A stretch of 64,000 nt of DNA from an uncultured Bacillaceae bacterium (GCA_937951955.1 CALGAD010000108.1:97333-161332), one strand, 5' to 3'. Counted from the stretch's first letter, positions 37,627 to 47,085 are shown. The notes: a model not told the origin generated them from the sequence alone. A program made the numbers and translations.

Positions 37627-38835
37627 TTGATAGAATTGTTGTTACGATGGGGTTTCGCCTTTGCTGTTGCCCTTCTTTTAGGTAAAATCGTTGCCAGATT
37701 CAGACTGCCTTCAGTTTTAGGATGGCTTATTGCCGGGATGGTGCTCGGTCCTTATGCGTTAAATGTTGGGACGCTTGAACTTCTGGAAGCTTCCTGGTAT
37801 AAAACGATTTTAGTGTTTATTGAATTTACTGTCGGGACAATCGTCGGGACAGAGCTAATCTGGAAAGAGATTAAAAAGTCGGGAAAGTCGATCATTGCGA
37901 TCACGATCGGGGAATCCATAGGAGCCTTTGCAGTGGTGGCTTTTTTATTTGCGCTCATTTTCTATTTCCATGATATTCCTTTCTATATGGCGCTTATTTT
38001 CGGTGGTATCGCTCTTGCAACGGCACCAGTTCCTGCCTTCTCGATTATAAAAGAATACAATGCCAAAGGTCCGGTTTCCAAATCATTGATGGTGTTAGCA
38101 GCATTAGATGATATCGTCGCAACTGGCGTTTTCTTTACGATCATGGCTGTTATTGCCGGTACCGTTGTTTCGGCAAATATGCCGGTATATATGATTCCGG
38201 TGATGTTACTGGCTCCGGTTTTCATCGGTTTTCTCACAGGTGCACTATCAAGCTGGCTCATCAATAAAACGGAAAACATCCGTCAGATGATGGTTATTTT
38301 TATCAGCTTTATCATCATCACTACATTAATCGGCATCATAATTAATGCTAACTTACCTTATGGTTCTATCAATTATCTACTGTTAGGTATGGCTTTTGCC
38401 GGTACGGTAGCGAACATGATCCCTTCGGAAAAATTATCCAATTTACTAAAAGTCATCAATCCTCTCTTAAATACTTCCTTTGTCCTGTTTATTATGAATT
38501 TAGGGTTTCCGCTTGATTACCAGCTGATCCTGGGTACCGGTTTATATTCGGTCGTTTACATGGTGGCCCGGGCAATCGGGAAATATTTCGGAACGTTTGT
38601 CACGGCGAAAATATACAATGCACCTGAAACGGTTACGAACTACCTGGGGCTGACCATATTACCTCACTCAGGCGTTTCGTTAGCTTTTACAAGTATTGCC
38701 GCTTCGATTTTGGCGCCTCACAATCCTGAATTAGCCAATATCATTATCGGTACGATTTCCTCGGCTGCGATTATAAATGAGATTATCGCTGTCGTTGTTG
38801 CGAAAAAAGGCTTTCAGCTGGCGGGAGAAATATAA
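37627..38835 (+). CDS. CPA2-family cation:proton antiporter
   Basis: 402-aa membrane protein with about twelve helices in the Na+/H+ or K+/H+ exchanger fold. The ion-binding segment ALDDIVATGVFF (about 155-166) and the early LPSVLGWLIAGMVLGP match CPA2 proteins. It has no C-terminal TrkA-N or TrkA-C domain, so it is a membrane-only form. TTG start after AAGGAAGGTG. It lies between spoIID and a VanZ-like gene, not a conserved backbone position that I know of. Ion specificity cannot be read from the sequence. Confidence 0.85.
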   Translation: MIELLLRWGFAFAVALLLGKIVARFRLPSVLGWLIAGMVLGPYALNVGTLELLEASWYKTILVFIEFTVGTIVGTELIWKEIKKSGKSIIAITIGESIGAFAVVAFLFALIFYFHDIPFYMALIFGGIALATAPVPAFSIIKEYNAKGPVSKSLMVLAALDDIVATGVFFTIMAVIAGTVVSANMPVYMIPVMLLAPVFIGFLTGALSSWLINKTENIRQMMVIFISFIIITTLIGIIINANLPYGSINYLLLGMAFAGTVANMIPSEKLSNLLKVINPLLNTSFVLFIMNLGFPLDYQLILGTGLYSVVYMVARAIGKYFGTFVTAKIYNAPETVTNYLGLTILPHSGVSLAFTSIAASILAPHNPELANIIIGTISSAAIINEIIAVVVAKKGFQLAGEI

Positions 38836-39062
38836 ATAGATACATGTGTCTATTTGATTTCAATCCATATAAATTTTGAATTTATATCCCATATATTATG
38901 AAATCTACGGAATAGATTACCTGAAACATCCTATTTCCGTATTTTTAACTATTGGAACGATAGAAAATGTTTAAAAGGAAATTTCTGTAAAAATACAAAT
39001 TCAGGAAGACATGGAGTCAACACAGGACCTGGCGCAAATGTTATCGTCTTATGATACGACTC
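38836..39062. other. Intergenic region after the antiporter
   Basis: Nothing recognisable apart from AT-rich sequence. Together with the inverted repeat at 39063 it fills the gap between the convergent antiporter and VanZ-like genes. Confidence 0.5.
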
Positions 39063-39110
39063 CCAAAAGCAGAAAAAATGCCGGTTAGCCCGGCATCGTT
39101 CTGCTTTTGG
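39063..39110. terminator. Nested inverted repeat between convergent genes
   Basis: CCAAAAGCAGAA (39063-39074) is exactly complementary to TTCTGCTTTTGG (39099-39110), with an inner 7-bp stem ATGCCGG (39078-39084) with CCGGCAT (39090-39096). Neither strand has a T-run after it. It may be a bidirectional terminator or a cruciform-forming element. Confidence 0.65.
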
Positions 39111-39165
39111 ATATCGTTTAATTGTTATACACTCAAATTTGTATATCCGTGCGGATTATCTGTTT

Positions 39166-39603
39166 CTATGCCTTTGATTTCTCCCGAGCAAACATCTGCT
39201 CTACCGCTTTAATCATTTCCCCGACTTTATTTTTTTCCATAAAATACCCGCGATATACGATCCAGTAAGTGATCATCACACCAGCGGTATCTTTAACGAG
39301 ATCGATGACCGTTGCCGAACGATTCGGGACGAAATATTGATGAAGCTCATCCACAAAACCGTACCCGCAAGCAACAATCGCGGCGAATAAATTCGTCTTC
39401 TTCGTCAACTTTCCATCTACAGCAAAATACAAAACAAAAAGTCCGTACAAAATAGCAAATTCCACAAGATGCAGCGACTCTTTAATCAGCCCATCATAAG
39501 CAGGAAAATTTACAACCGCATCACTCGGGCGATCGGATAAATACCAGATCAATCCCATGTATAGAAAAGGTAATAATTTGATCAACCAGCGAAGAACTTT
39601 CAT
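39166..39603 (-). CDS. VanZ-like membrane protein
   Basis: 145-aa protein of the VanZ family with four membrane segments and the family residues GLIWYLSDRPS, the LVEFAILYGL helix, GFVDELHQYFVPNRSATVIDLVKDTAG. The DELHQ and DxxxDTxG pattern is typical. Functions proposed for relatives include teicoplanin tolerance; no role here is known. It is the only reverse gene between spoIID and spoIIQ. Confidence 0.87.
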   Translation of the reverse strand: MKVLRWLIKLLPFLYMGLIWYLSDRPSDAVVNFPAYDGLIKESLHLVEFAILYGLFVLYFAVDGKLTKKTNLFAAIVACGYGFVDELHQYFVPNRSATVIDLVKDTAGVMITYWIVYRGYFMEKNKVGEMIKAVEQMFAREKSKA

Positions 39604-39817
39604 TTTCCCTCTCCCAATTCTTTTTTATGGTAACGCGTAAAACCACTAGTGGCTCCCGCCTTATTTTGATTTTCTCTCTTAAAACTTAAAAAATTGTAAC
39701 ATAGTTTCGCGAAATCGACAAAAAATAAAGAAAAATTATTGAAAAATGTGAAAAAAGTGTTTTTTCGGAGTATATTATTCTCGCTTTCTGTTCAGAATAG
39801 TTGCTGAGGTGATGAAA

Positions 39818-40666
39818 ATGAGAGAGGAAGAAAAGAAACAATCTTCCCGCTTACAAGGCTTGAAGCGCTTCTTCAAAAAGCGTTGGGTCTTTCCGGCGAT
39901 TTATATCACAGCCGCAGCAATTATCCTGACTTCTGTCCTTTACTTATTCAACAGAGAAAATGAGGAGCCACAGGATCAGGAGCTGGGGATTGAGAACAAT
40001 TTCGGCAGAATTACCGATGAGGATGCCTTAGAAGTTGACTTGCCACTAGAAAACTTCGAATGGCCGGTTGCCAATCCAGATGAGGTGGAAATTGTCACAC
40101 CGTTCTATGATGCAACCGCGTCTCAAGAAGAGCAAGAAGCCGCCCTTCTTTACTACGGCAACAGCTTCCAGCCAAATACGGGAATTGACATCGTTGCTAA
40201 AAATGGTGAAACTTTCGATGTCCTGGCAGCGATGAGCGGTACCGTCGTCAGTGTTGAAGAAGATGCGATGCTCGGGAATGTCATCGTGATCGAACATGCG
40301 GACGGTGTCAAAACCCAATATTCGGCGGTAGAAAATATTCAAGTAGAAGCTGGTGAAAAAGTAAAGCAGGGGCAAAAATTAGCTGAAGCTGGCCGCAGCT
40401 TACTCAATGAAGAAGCTGGCATCCATACCCACTTTGAAATCCGGAAAAATGATGTTCCGGTCAACCCGCTAGATTACTTCAAAAAGTCGCTGGAAACGTT
40501 GCTCAACGCCAATGAAGAACAGGCTTCACTAAAAGAGAAAGAAAGAGACCATGAAGGAACTGAAGATGATTCTGACTCGGAACGCGGTGATTCCGACTCG
40601 GAACGGGATGATTCCGAAGACAGTGAAGAATCATCTGATCGAGACACCGAAGAAGACGATGAATAA
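39818..40666 (+). CDS. spoIIQ: Stage II sporulation protein Q
   Basis: Forespore membrane protein that binds SpoIIIAH across the intermembrane space during engulfment. The 282-aa product has a membrane helix (about residues 27-45), a degenerate LytM fold in which the first zinc histidine is Thr (NTGIDIV in place of the usual HxGxD) while HTHFEIR is kept, and a Ser/Asp/Glu-rich C-terminal tail (about 228-282). The ATG at 39818 gives MREEEKKQSS as in B. subtilis and follows TGAGGTGA; GTG at 39809 overlaps that site. Confidence 0.95.
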   Translation: MREEEKKQSSRLQGLKRFFKKRWVFPAIYITAAAIILTSVLYLFNRENEEPQDQELGIENNFGRITDEDALEVDLPLENFEWPVANPDEVEIVTPFYDATASQEEQEAALLYYGNSFQPNTGIDIVAKNGETFDVLAAMSGTVVSVEEDAMLGNVIVIEHADGVKTQYSAVENIQVEAGEKVKQGQKLAEAGRSLLNEEAGIHTHFEIRKNDVPVNPLDYFKKSLETLLNANEEQASLKEKERDHEGTEDDSDSERGDSDSERDDSEDSEESSDRDTEEDDE

Positions 40667-40710
40667 AGGGTAAAGTGCAACAATCCCCTTTCAAATGAAT
40701 AAAACAACGG

Positions 40711-40743
40711 GCCTGTCTGGAAAAAAGCCGGACAGGCTTTTTC
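40711..40743 (+). terminator. Terminator of spoIIQ
   Basis: GCCTGTC (40711-40717) pairs with GACAGGC (40731-40737), extended inward by TGG with CCG, followed by TTTTTC. Confidence 0.9.
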
Positions 40744-41371
40744 TTTAGCCGAAAAAATCATATTTTGAAAAATTTCATATAAATTCGAGATGAGGTGCGA
40801 TTGATCGTTTTTGCTAAAGAGGATTCATCCGGCAAATGGATGATGGGATGTTGAAAAAAATAAGGTTTTTCCAAAAAATAACCTTGTCCACCGGGAAATT
40901 TGTGCATATTCCCTGCACGATGCTAATAAACTGTAACAAAACCGTCTGAAAGAGCATTTTCCTTTAGCGATATAAAACTTCATGCCGAAAAATATACGGG
41001 AAACTGAATGCAATAATTTTATAAAAAACTATACTTCTATAAAAAGAGGAAATCGGTATCTGACCTCTTAACGTGTAAAGGAATAGAGATAAGGAGGGGA
41101 GAGGCCTTCGTTCAGTTTCCTGTAGCGTGATGTGGGAAGATTTTTATATCGCCTATATGAACATGCTCTAAAATATTTGTTTTCTATATTTTAGTGGAAT
41201 CAAATGATATGGTCTTTTATTGTGGAGAGAGTGTTTGAGGTGAGGAAGCGGAAAGGCAGCTTAGATGATGCTCGTGAACATATGAATGAATGACTAACGG
41301 AAAGTGTCAGCGCTTTCTACCGCATAATGCTTGCAAAAAATACATAAATGAAACCCGGGTGAGAAGGAGTA
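40744..41371 (+). other. Long spoIIQ-spoIIID intergenic region
   Basis: About 630 bp without a confident gene. It contains small hairpins AAGGTT/AACCTT (40862-40885) and GTGCA/TGCAC (40902-40918), a Shine-Dalgarno-like AAGGAGGGG near 41092 without a following ORF, a 20-codon frame from GTG 41231 to TGA 41293, and a cre-like site at 41305. A decayed gene is possible. Confidence 0.5.
41305..41318. promoter_or_regulatory. cre-like site upstream of spoIIID
   Basis: The reverse complement AGAAAGCGCTGACA matches TGWAARCGYTWNCW at 12 of 14 positions including the central GCGCT. No sugar gene is nearby, so it may be chance. Confidence 0.3.
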
Positions 41372-41467
41372 ATTGATTTTATAGAACCGTTTCTTTATGC
41401 GGGCGTGTCAGCAGTTCGTCAAAGCAACCACGTGTCTCATTTCACACTTCTCCCATCCAAATCATAG
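41372..41467 (+). CDS. Possible usd-like upstream ORF of spoIIID
   Basis: A 31-codon open frame ends in TAG at 41465-41467, the first G of which begins the GGAGG of the spoIIID ribosome binding site. AAGGAG at 41364-41369 precedes it, but the frame lacks ATG, GTG or TTG at correct spacing: ATT at 41372 is too close and GTG at 41405 has no Shine-Dalgarno. In B. subtilis, spoIIID translation depends on translating a small upstream ORF called usd. Position and stop fit that role; the start does not fit well. Confidence 0.35.
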   Translation: MDFIEPFLYAGVSAVRQSNHVSHFTLLPSKS

Positions 41468-41479
41468 GAGGCGAGCGGT

Positions 41480-41758
41480 GTGCACGATTACATCAAAGAA
41501 AGAACTCTCAAGATAGGTAAATATATCGTGGAGACAAGAAAAACGGTTCGCGTCATTGCGAAGGAATTTGGCGTATCCAAAAGTACGGTTCATAAAGATT
41601 TAACGGAACGCCTGCCGGAGATTAATCCTGAATTGGCTAGCGAAGTAAAAGCCATTCTCGATTATCATAAATCGATTCGCCATCTAAGAGGTGGTGAGGC
41701 AACGAAATTAAAGTATCAAAAACAGGCCAAACGAAAGAAAGAAATGTTAAAAAAATAA
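41480..41758 (+). CDS. spoIIID: Sporulation transcription factor SpoIIID
   Basis: 92-aa DNA-binding regulator that activates or represses mother-cell genes and controls sigma-E and sigma-K regulons. The helix-turn-helix is VRVIAKEFGVSKSTVHKDLTERL (about residues 24-46), followed by the basic C-terminal region HLRGGEATKLKYQKQAKRKK. GTG start after AGGAGG. An upstream ORF ends in its ribosome binding site. A strong terminator follows; mbl is next, as in B. subtilis. Confidence 0.97.
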   Translation: MHDYIKERTLKIGKYIVETRKTVRVIAKEFGVSKSTVHKDLTERLPEINPELASEVKAILDYHKSIRHLRGGEATKLKYQKQAKRKKEMLKK

Positions 41759-41769
41759 AAATGGCAACG

Positions 41770-41798
41770 TAACAGGGGCTACACCTGTTATTTTTTTT
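41770..41798 (+). terminator. Terminator of spoIIID
   Basis: TAACAGG (41770-41776) pairs with CCTGTTA (41784-41790), followed by eight T. Confidence 0.9.
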
Positions 41799-42007
41799 GC
41801 CTGCAAAAAAATCTTCCGGAATGGGTAGGATCCACTCTGAAAAAAGCCAGAAAATATGATTTATTCAGTGATTCGAGCAAAATCGTTAAGTATTTGAAAA
41901 AAAGTCAGAAGAGTCGACAAAAACCTTCCATATTCTACATATATTGTGGTAAAATACTTAATTAGGTTGATATTATGATCGGATGATTTTAGGAGGCTAA
42001 TCGGATT

Positions 42008-43009
42008 ATGTTTGCCAAAGATATTGGAATTGACTTAGGGACCGCCAATGTTGTGGTCAATGTAAAAGGTAAGGGTATTGTTCTAAATGAACCGTCCGTT
42101 GTCGCCATCGACCGGAATACTGGACAGGTACTGGCTGTCGGTGAATCTGCCCGAAGAATGGTGGGGAGAACTCCAGGAAATATTGTAGCGATTCGCCCCC
42201 TACGGGATGGGGTCATTGCTGATTTCGAAATTACGGAAGCAATGCTCAAATATTTTATTAATAAATTAAAAGTAAAAGGATTTTTGTCCAAACCGCGTAT
42301 TTTAATTTGCTGCCCAACGAATATTACCGAAGTTGAGAAAAAAGCGATCCGTGAAGTTGCAGAAAAGAGCGGTGGAAAGCGGGTTTATCTCGAAGAAGAG
42401 CCGAAAGTAGCGGCAATCGGTGCCGGAATGGATATTTTCCAGCCGAGCGGAAATATGGTCATCGATATCGGTGGGGGAACATCCGATATCGCTGTTTTAT
42501 CGATGGGGGATATCGTAACATCCGCATCGATCAAAACGGCCGGTAACCAGTTCGATGAAGATATTTTGCAATACATCAAACGCCGTTATAAATTACTCAT
42601 CGGTGAACGGACGGCAGAAGATGTCAAGGTGAACATCGGTACCGCCTTCCCGAACGCCAGAAAAGAAGAAATGGATATTCGTGGTCGGGACTTAGTATCG
42701 GGTCTACCGCGAACCATTACGATTCACTCGGCAGAAATTGAAGAAGCCGTGCGGGAATCGATTTACGAAGTTGTTCAGGCAGCTAAAAGCGTACTGGAAA
42801 AAACGCCTCCCGAACTTTCTGCGGATATTATCGATCGCGGTGTCATTTTAACGGGTGGTGGCGCATTGCTCCACGGTATCGATACATTGCTTGCTGAAGA
42901 ATTAAAAGTCCCCGTATTTGTTGCGGAAAACCCGATGGATTGTGTCGCTGTCGGAACCGGATTAATGCTTGAAAACATTGACCGCCTACCGCGCCGTCAT
43001 ACTTCATAA
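42008..43009 (+). CDS. mbl: MreB-like cell-shape protein Mbl
   Basis: 333-aa bacterial actin that guides lateral-wall synthesis. The nucleotide-binding motifs are GIDLGTANV (phosphate 1), VIDIGGGTSDIAV (phosphate 2) and GVILTGGGALL (adenosine). Opening MFAKDIGIDLGTANVVVNVK and position directly after spoIIID identify the Mbl paralogue. ATG start after AGGAGG. Confidence 0.97.
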   Translation: MFAKDIGIDLGTANVVVNVKGKGIVLNEPSVVAIDRNTGQVLAVGESARRMVGRTPGNIVAIRPLRDGVIADFEITEAMLKYFINKLKVKGFLSKPRILICCPTNITEVEKKAIREVAEKSGGKRVYLEEEPKVAAIGAGMDIFQPSGNMVIDIGGGTSDIAVLSMGDIVTSASIKTAGNQFDEDILQYIKRRYKLLIGERTAEDVKVNIGTAFPNARKEEMDIRGRDLVSGLPRTITIHSAEIEEAVRESIYEVVQAAKSVLEKTPPELSADIIDRGVILTGGGALLHGIDTLLAEELKVPVFVAENPMDCVAVGTGLMLENIDRLPRRHTS

Positions 43010-43012
43010 TCG

Positions 43013-43071
43013 AAAAAGCCATTCATCTCCAGCTTTACTCGTAAAATTGGAGATTGATGGCTTTTTGTTTT
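43013..43071 (+). terminator. Terminator of mbl
   Basis: A 19-nt arm (43013-43031) pairs with 43048-43066, essentially complete apart from a small central mismatch, then TGTTTTT. Confidence 0.92.
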
Positions 43072-43285
43072 TAAAAAGATCAAGAACCATGCAATCAATC
43101 TCCAAAATAGGGGAAGTATCCTAAATTTTCGTCTCGATTACAGATATAATAATGATATAATTTTGTTACATAAGTTTCTGGAAAAAGAATCCATATAGAT
43201 AAACTATTTCAATAAAACACATGTAACACGATCATGGTAAATTTCATCACTACTTTTCGATAACGACATACTGGAGGTAATGATT

Positions 43286-44233
43286 TTGACAGAGCCATTA
43301 TTTTTACAACCTGTATTTAAAGAGCGTATTTGGGGCGGGGCGGCCTTAAAAGACCAATTTCATTATGACATTCCATCTGACCGAACCGGCGAGTGCTGGG
43401 GGATTTCTGGTCACCCGAATGGGGAAAGTATTGTGAAAAACGGAACATTTGCTGGAAAGTCGTTAGGTGATTTGTGGAATACGAATCGCGAATTGTTTGG
43501 CAATATGGAAGGGAAAGTATTTCCTTTATTAGTAAAAATTTTAGACGCCAATGCCGATCTTTCCGTGCAAGTTCACCCGGATGATACTTATGCAGAAAAA
43601 TACGAAAATGGTGAGCTCGGGAAAACCGAATGCTGGTATGTGATCGATTGTAAAGAAGGCGCTGAAGTTGTGTACGGTCATACAGCTCAAACGAAGGAAG
43701 AATTACAAAAATTGATTGAAGAAGGCCAGTGGGATACTTTATTACGCCGCGTTCCGATTAAACCGGGAGATTTCCTCTTTGTACCAAGCGGCACGATCCA
43801 TGCCCTTTGTGAAGGCAGTTTGATTTTAGAAACCCAGCAAAGTTCCGATACGACATACCGGGTCTACGATTATGATCGTGTTGACCAAAATGGCAATAAA
43901 CGCGAATTGCATATCGAAAAATCCCTAGAAGTAACTACGGTTCCGCATCAAGATCCACAATTAGAGATAACTGTCGAAAAAAGACAGGATGCCGAAATCA
44001 CCACATTTATCCGTGGAGACTATTTTTCCGTCTACAAATGGGATATTGCTGGGAATTTCGATGCCAAGCAAGAAGAAGCATTCATGCTCTTTAGTGTGCT
44101 TGAAGGTGAAGGAGAGCTTGTCGTAAACGGACAATCTTATCCAGTAGCAAAAGGCGAACACTTTATTTTACCTGCAACCGTCAATGACTTTTCTCTTGCC
44201 GGAAACTTACAATTGATCGTTTCCCATCCTTAA
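43286..44233 (+). CDS. manA: Mannose-6-phosphate isomerase, class I
   Basis: Zinc enzyme that interconverts mannose-6-phosphate and fructose-6-phosphate. The 315-aa protein carries the metal ligands in VQVHPDD, GKTECW and SGTIHAL. The TTG at 43286 is chosen because GGAGG (43273-43277) lies 8 nt away and the N-terminus then reads MTEPLFLQPVFKER like B. subtilis ManA; the ATG at 43280 is only 2 nt from that site. Followed after 75 nt by a ROK fructokinase, together feeding mannose and fructose into glycolysis. Confidence 0.94.
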   Translation: MTEPLFLQPVFKERIWGGAALKDQFHYDIPSDRTGECWGISGHPNGESIVKNGTFAGKSLGDLWNTNRELFGNMEGKVFPLLVKILDANADLSVQVHPDDTYAEKYENGELGKTECWYVIDCKEGAEVVYGHTAQTKEELQKLIEEGQWDTLLRRVPIKPGDFLFVPSGTIHALCEGSLILETQQSSDTTYRVYDYDRVDQNGNKRELHIEKSLEVTTVPHQDPQLEITVEKRQDAEITTFIRGDYFSVYKWDIAGNFDAKQEEAFMLFSVLEGEGELVVNGQSYPVAKGEHFILPATVNDFSLAGNLQLIVSHP

Positions 44234-44308
44234 TTTTCACCATGGTTATATGCCGAGATTGGGTTCAATATTAAAGGGCGAATTTTGCTGTAAAAAGAGG
44301 TGGAAAAA

Positions 44309-45187
44309 TTGAAGCTCGGATCCATTGAAGCCGGGGGCACAAAATTTGTCCTCGGCATCGGTAATGAAAAAGGGGAAATTATCGATTCGCTTACGATACC
44401 GACGAAAACACCGGAGGAAACAATTCCCGAAGTCATTCGATATTTCCAGCAGCATCATGTCGATGCGCTCGGTATCGGCTCTTTCGGTCCGGTAGATATC
44501 CGGAAAACGAGTCCTACATACGGTTCGATTTTAAACACGCCGAAACTCGCCTGGCGCAACTATCCGTTTTTACAAACGATTCGAGAGGCTTTGCAAATCC
44601 CGGTTGGCTTTACGACGGATGTGAATGCAGCAGCCCTCGGTGAAAAAACCTTTGGTGCCGCAAAAGGGTTAACTAGCTGTCTGTACATGACAATTGGCAC
44701 CGGAATTGGCGCCGGTGCAATCGTCAATAACGAGCTCCTGGAAGGGATTTCCCATCCAGAAATGGGGCATATTCTCGTCAGACGTCATCCAGATGATGAT
44801 TTTCCCGGAATCTGTCCGAACCATGGCGACTGTCTCGAAGGAATGGCTTCGGGACCGGCCATTGAAAAGCGGTGGGGGAAAAAAGGAGTAGAACTTGCCG
44901 ATAAAAAGGATGTATGGGAACTTGAAGCATATTATATCGCGCAAGCCCTTGTGAATTACATTTTAATTTTGATGCCGGAGCGCATTATTATCGGCGGTGG
45001 TGTATCAAAACAAAGAATTATTTTCCAGCTTATCCGGGAAAAAGTGAAACAGTTCCTGAATGAGTATATCTCGCTTCCCCATGTAGATGAGGATATTGAT
45101 TATTATATCGTACCACCAGGACTCGATGGCAACTCCGGTTTGATTGGCGGATTTGTTTTAGGAAAACATGCCCTGGACAGTCAATAA
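44309..45187 (+). CDS. ROK-family fructokinase
   Basis: 292-aa cytosolic kinase similar to B. subtilis GmuE, phosphorylating fructose with ATP. N-terminal GSIEAGGTKFVLGIG binds phosphate; FTTDVNAAALGE and GTGIGAGAI are family motifs; the zinc site is HPEMGHILVRRHPDD plus CPNHGDCLEG. The TTG at 44309 follows GAGGTGG at about 5-6 nt; GTG at 44300 overlaps that site. Probably cotranscribed with manA. Confidence 0.92.
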   Translation: MKLGSIEAGGTKFVLGIGNEKGEIIDSLTIPTKTPEETIPEVIRYFQQHHVDALGIGSFGPVDIRKTSPTYGSILNTPKLAWRNYPFLQTIREALQIPVGFTTDVNAAALGEKTFGAAKGLTSCLYMTIGTGIGAGAIVNNELLEGISHPEMGHILVRRHPDDDFPGICPNHGDCLEGMASGPAIEKRWGKKGVELADKKDVWELEAYYIAQALVNYILILMPERIIIGGGVSKQRIIFQLIREKVKQFLNEYISLPHVDEDIDYYIVPPGLDGNSGLIGGFVLGKHALDSQ

Positions 45188-45389
45188 ATTGTCCGGGATT
45201 CCATTCTTTTTGACTAGTTTCCACTAGCAAAAATTTGTCAAATGATGACAAATTCATGAAAATTTATGTCGTTTTTTGAAAAATCATTTATAATATAAGG
45301 AAGTAGTCTAATTCGTTTGGGAAAATTGAGATTGATTATTCATACCATAGATGGATGATAGTTTGACTGAAAACGGGTAGGTGAACATC

Positions 45390-46220
45390 ATGTTTCGTGG
45401 GTTTTATACAGCCGCATCCGGCATGCTTGCCCAGCAGAGAACGATGGAAATGCTCACGAATAATTTAGCCAATACAAATACGCCGGGATATAAAGCGGAT
45501 CAAAATTCGTTAAGAGCTTTTCCGGAAATGCTCATTTCACACTTGCAAAAAGGGCAGGCACCGAGCCGAACGGACATGCGTCCGGTTGGTAGTATCAATA
45601 CCGGTGTTTACATGCAAGAAGCGACCCCGAATTTCGAACAAGGCGTGATTAAAGCGACAGGTCTAACGACGGATCTCGCTTTAGAAAATGGAATCATGCC
45701 GGTTAGTGACGAAGGCATTCTCGGTTCGATCTTTTTTACAATTGAAAACCCGGATGAGGCAGGCGGGAATTTTTACACCCGCAACGGAAATTTCACGCTG
45801 GATGCGAACGGCTTTTTAACGACAGCATCCGGTCATTTCGTGTTAGATGTGAACGGGAACCGGATTCAGCTAACGAGCCCCGAGTTTCAAGTGCTGGATG
45901 ATGGCTGGATTATTGAAAATGGAGAACCGGTCGCCCGTCTTGGGATTGCCCTGGCAGAAAATCCAAATGAACTTGTAAAAGAAGGTAATGGTTTTTATTC
46001 GTTAACAACCGGTGCAGCCCTACCTTCAGCCTATGATGCGGACGGAGTCACCTTTTCCGTGAGACAGGCTGCATTGGAACAATCGAACGTCGATCCGACA
46101 CAAACGATGACTTCAATGCTAAATGCCTTCCGCACCTTTGAAGCGAACCAAAAAGTTCTGCAGGCTTATGACCGCAGTATGGATAAAGCCGTCAATGAAA
46201 TTGGCAAAATTGGACCGTAA
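45390..46220 (+). CDS. flhO: Flagellar hook-basal body rod protein FlhO
   Basis: 276-aa FlgG/FlgF-type distal rod protein. It has the N-terminal rod motif AASGMLAQQRTMEMLTNNLANTNTPGYKA and the C-terminal helix AALEQSNVDPTQTMTSMLNAFRTFEANQKVLQ. The ATG at 45390 follows AGGTGA by 5 nt. A TATAAT at 45289-45294 may be its -10. Forms an operon with flhP 25 nt downstream, after mbl and the manA pair. Confidence 0.95.
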   Translation: MFRGFYTAASGMLAQQRTMEMLTNNLANTNTPGYKADQNSLRAFPEMLISHLQKGQAPSRTDMRPVGSINTGVYMQEATPNFEQGVIKATGLTTDLALENGIMPVSDEGILGSIFFTIENPDEAGGNFYTRNGNFTLDANGFLTTASGHFVLDVNGNRIQLTSPEFQVLDDGWIIENGEPVARLGIALAENPNELVKEGNGFYSLTTGAALPSAYDADGVTFSVRQAALEQSNVDPTQTMTSMLNAFRTFEANQKVLQAYDRSMDKAVNEIGKIGP

Positions 46221-46245
46221 TCCACTTCAGATTTGAGGTGATATG

Positions 46246-47085
46246 ATGAACCGGATGATGATCACAGCACATAATACGATGAAGCAGTTGCAATACCAAT
46301 TAGATGTGATTAGCAGCAATATCGCGAATGTCGAAACAACGGGTTATAAACGGAAAACGGCTCCCTTTTCTGATTTGCTTTTTCAACAAATTAATAACCA
46401 GGCAGATCCTAGCCGGGAAGTTGGTCGCCGGACACCCCACGGCATCCGACAAGGAATTGGTGCAAAAATCGCTCAAGTACAGAGTGATGAAACTCAAGGG
46501 ACTATCGTCCAGACGGACCGCAAACTCGACTTTGCCTTTACCAGAGAGCATCAATATTTGAAAGTTTTAGTCCAGCAAGACGGCGAAGCAGAAGTTCATT
46601 ATACCCGTGACGGTTCCTTTTATTTATCGCCCATCGGGGATAATGAAATGGCCTTAGTTACCGCCGACGGTCATTTCGTATTAGATGAAAATGATCAACC
46701 GATCGTTTATAATGGTGAAATTACTGATATCTCCTTATTGCCTGGCGGAACGCTGCGATTGACTGGAGCAAATGGGGCTTTCGATGTGAATTTAGGAGTC
46801 GTTCACGTCACAAAGCCACAATTTCTCATGCAAGCCGGGAAAAACTTGTTGCGTTTCCCGGATAACCTGGCGGAGTTGAACGTGACGGAAGATGCCGTGC
46901 TCACGAACTTGACAGGCGCCGAACGGAATCAAATTGCTCTGAAACAGGGCGCTTTAGAGCGGTCGAATGTCGATTTAACGGAAGAATTCACGAACTTGAT
47001 TCAAACCCAGCGCGCTTACCAATTCCAGGCACGTGCCATTTCCTTAGCGGATCAGATGTTTGGGCTGGTTAATGGCATTCGATAA
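46246..47085 (+). CDS. flhP: Flagellar hook-basal body rod protein FlhP
   Basis: 279-aa partner of FlhO in the rod. N-terminal YQLDVISSNIANVETTGYKRK and C-terminal GALERSNVDLTEEFTNLIQTQRAYQFQARAI are the conserved rod-hook domains. The second ATG (46246) aligns with the B. subtilis N-terminus and is better spaced from GAGGTGA than the ATG at 46243. Confidence 0.95.
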   Translation: MNRMMITAHNTMKQLQYQLDVISSNIANVETTGYKRKTAPFSDLLFQQINNQADPSREVGRRTPHGIRQGIGAKIAQVQSDETQGTIVQTDRKLDFAFTREHQYLKVLVQQDGEAEVHYTRDGSFYLSPIGDNEMALVTADGHFVLDENDQPIVYNGEITDISLLPGGTLRLTGANGAFDVNLGVVHVTKPQFLMQAGKNLLRFPDNLAELNVTEDAVLTNLTGAERNQIALKQGALERSNVDLTEEFTNLIQTQRAYQFQARAISLADQMFGLVNGIR

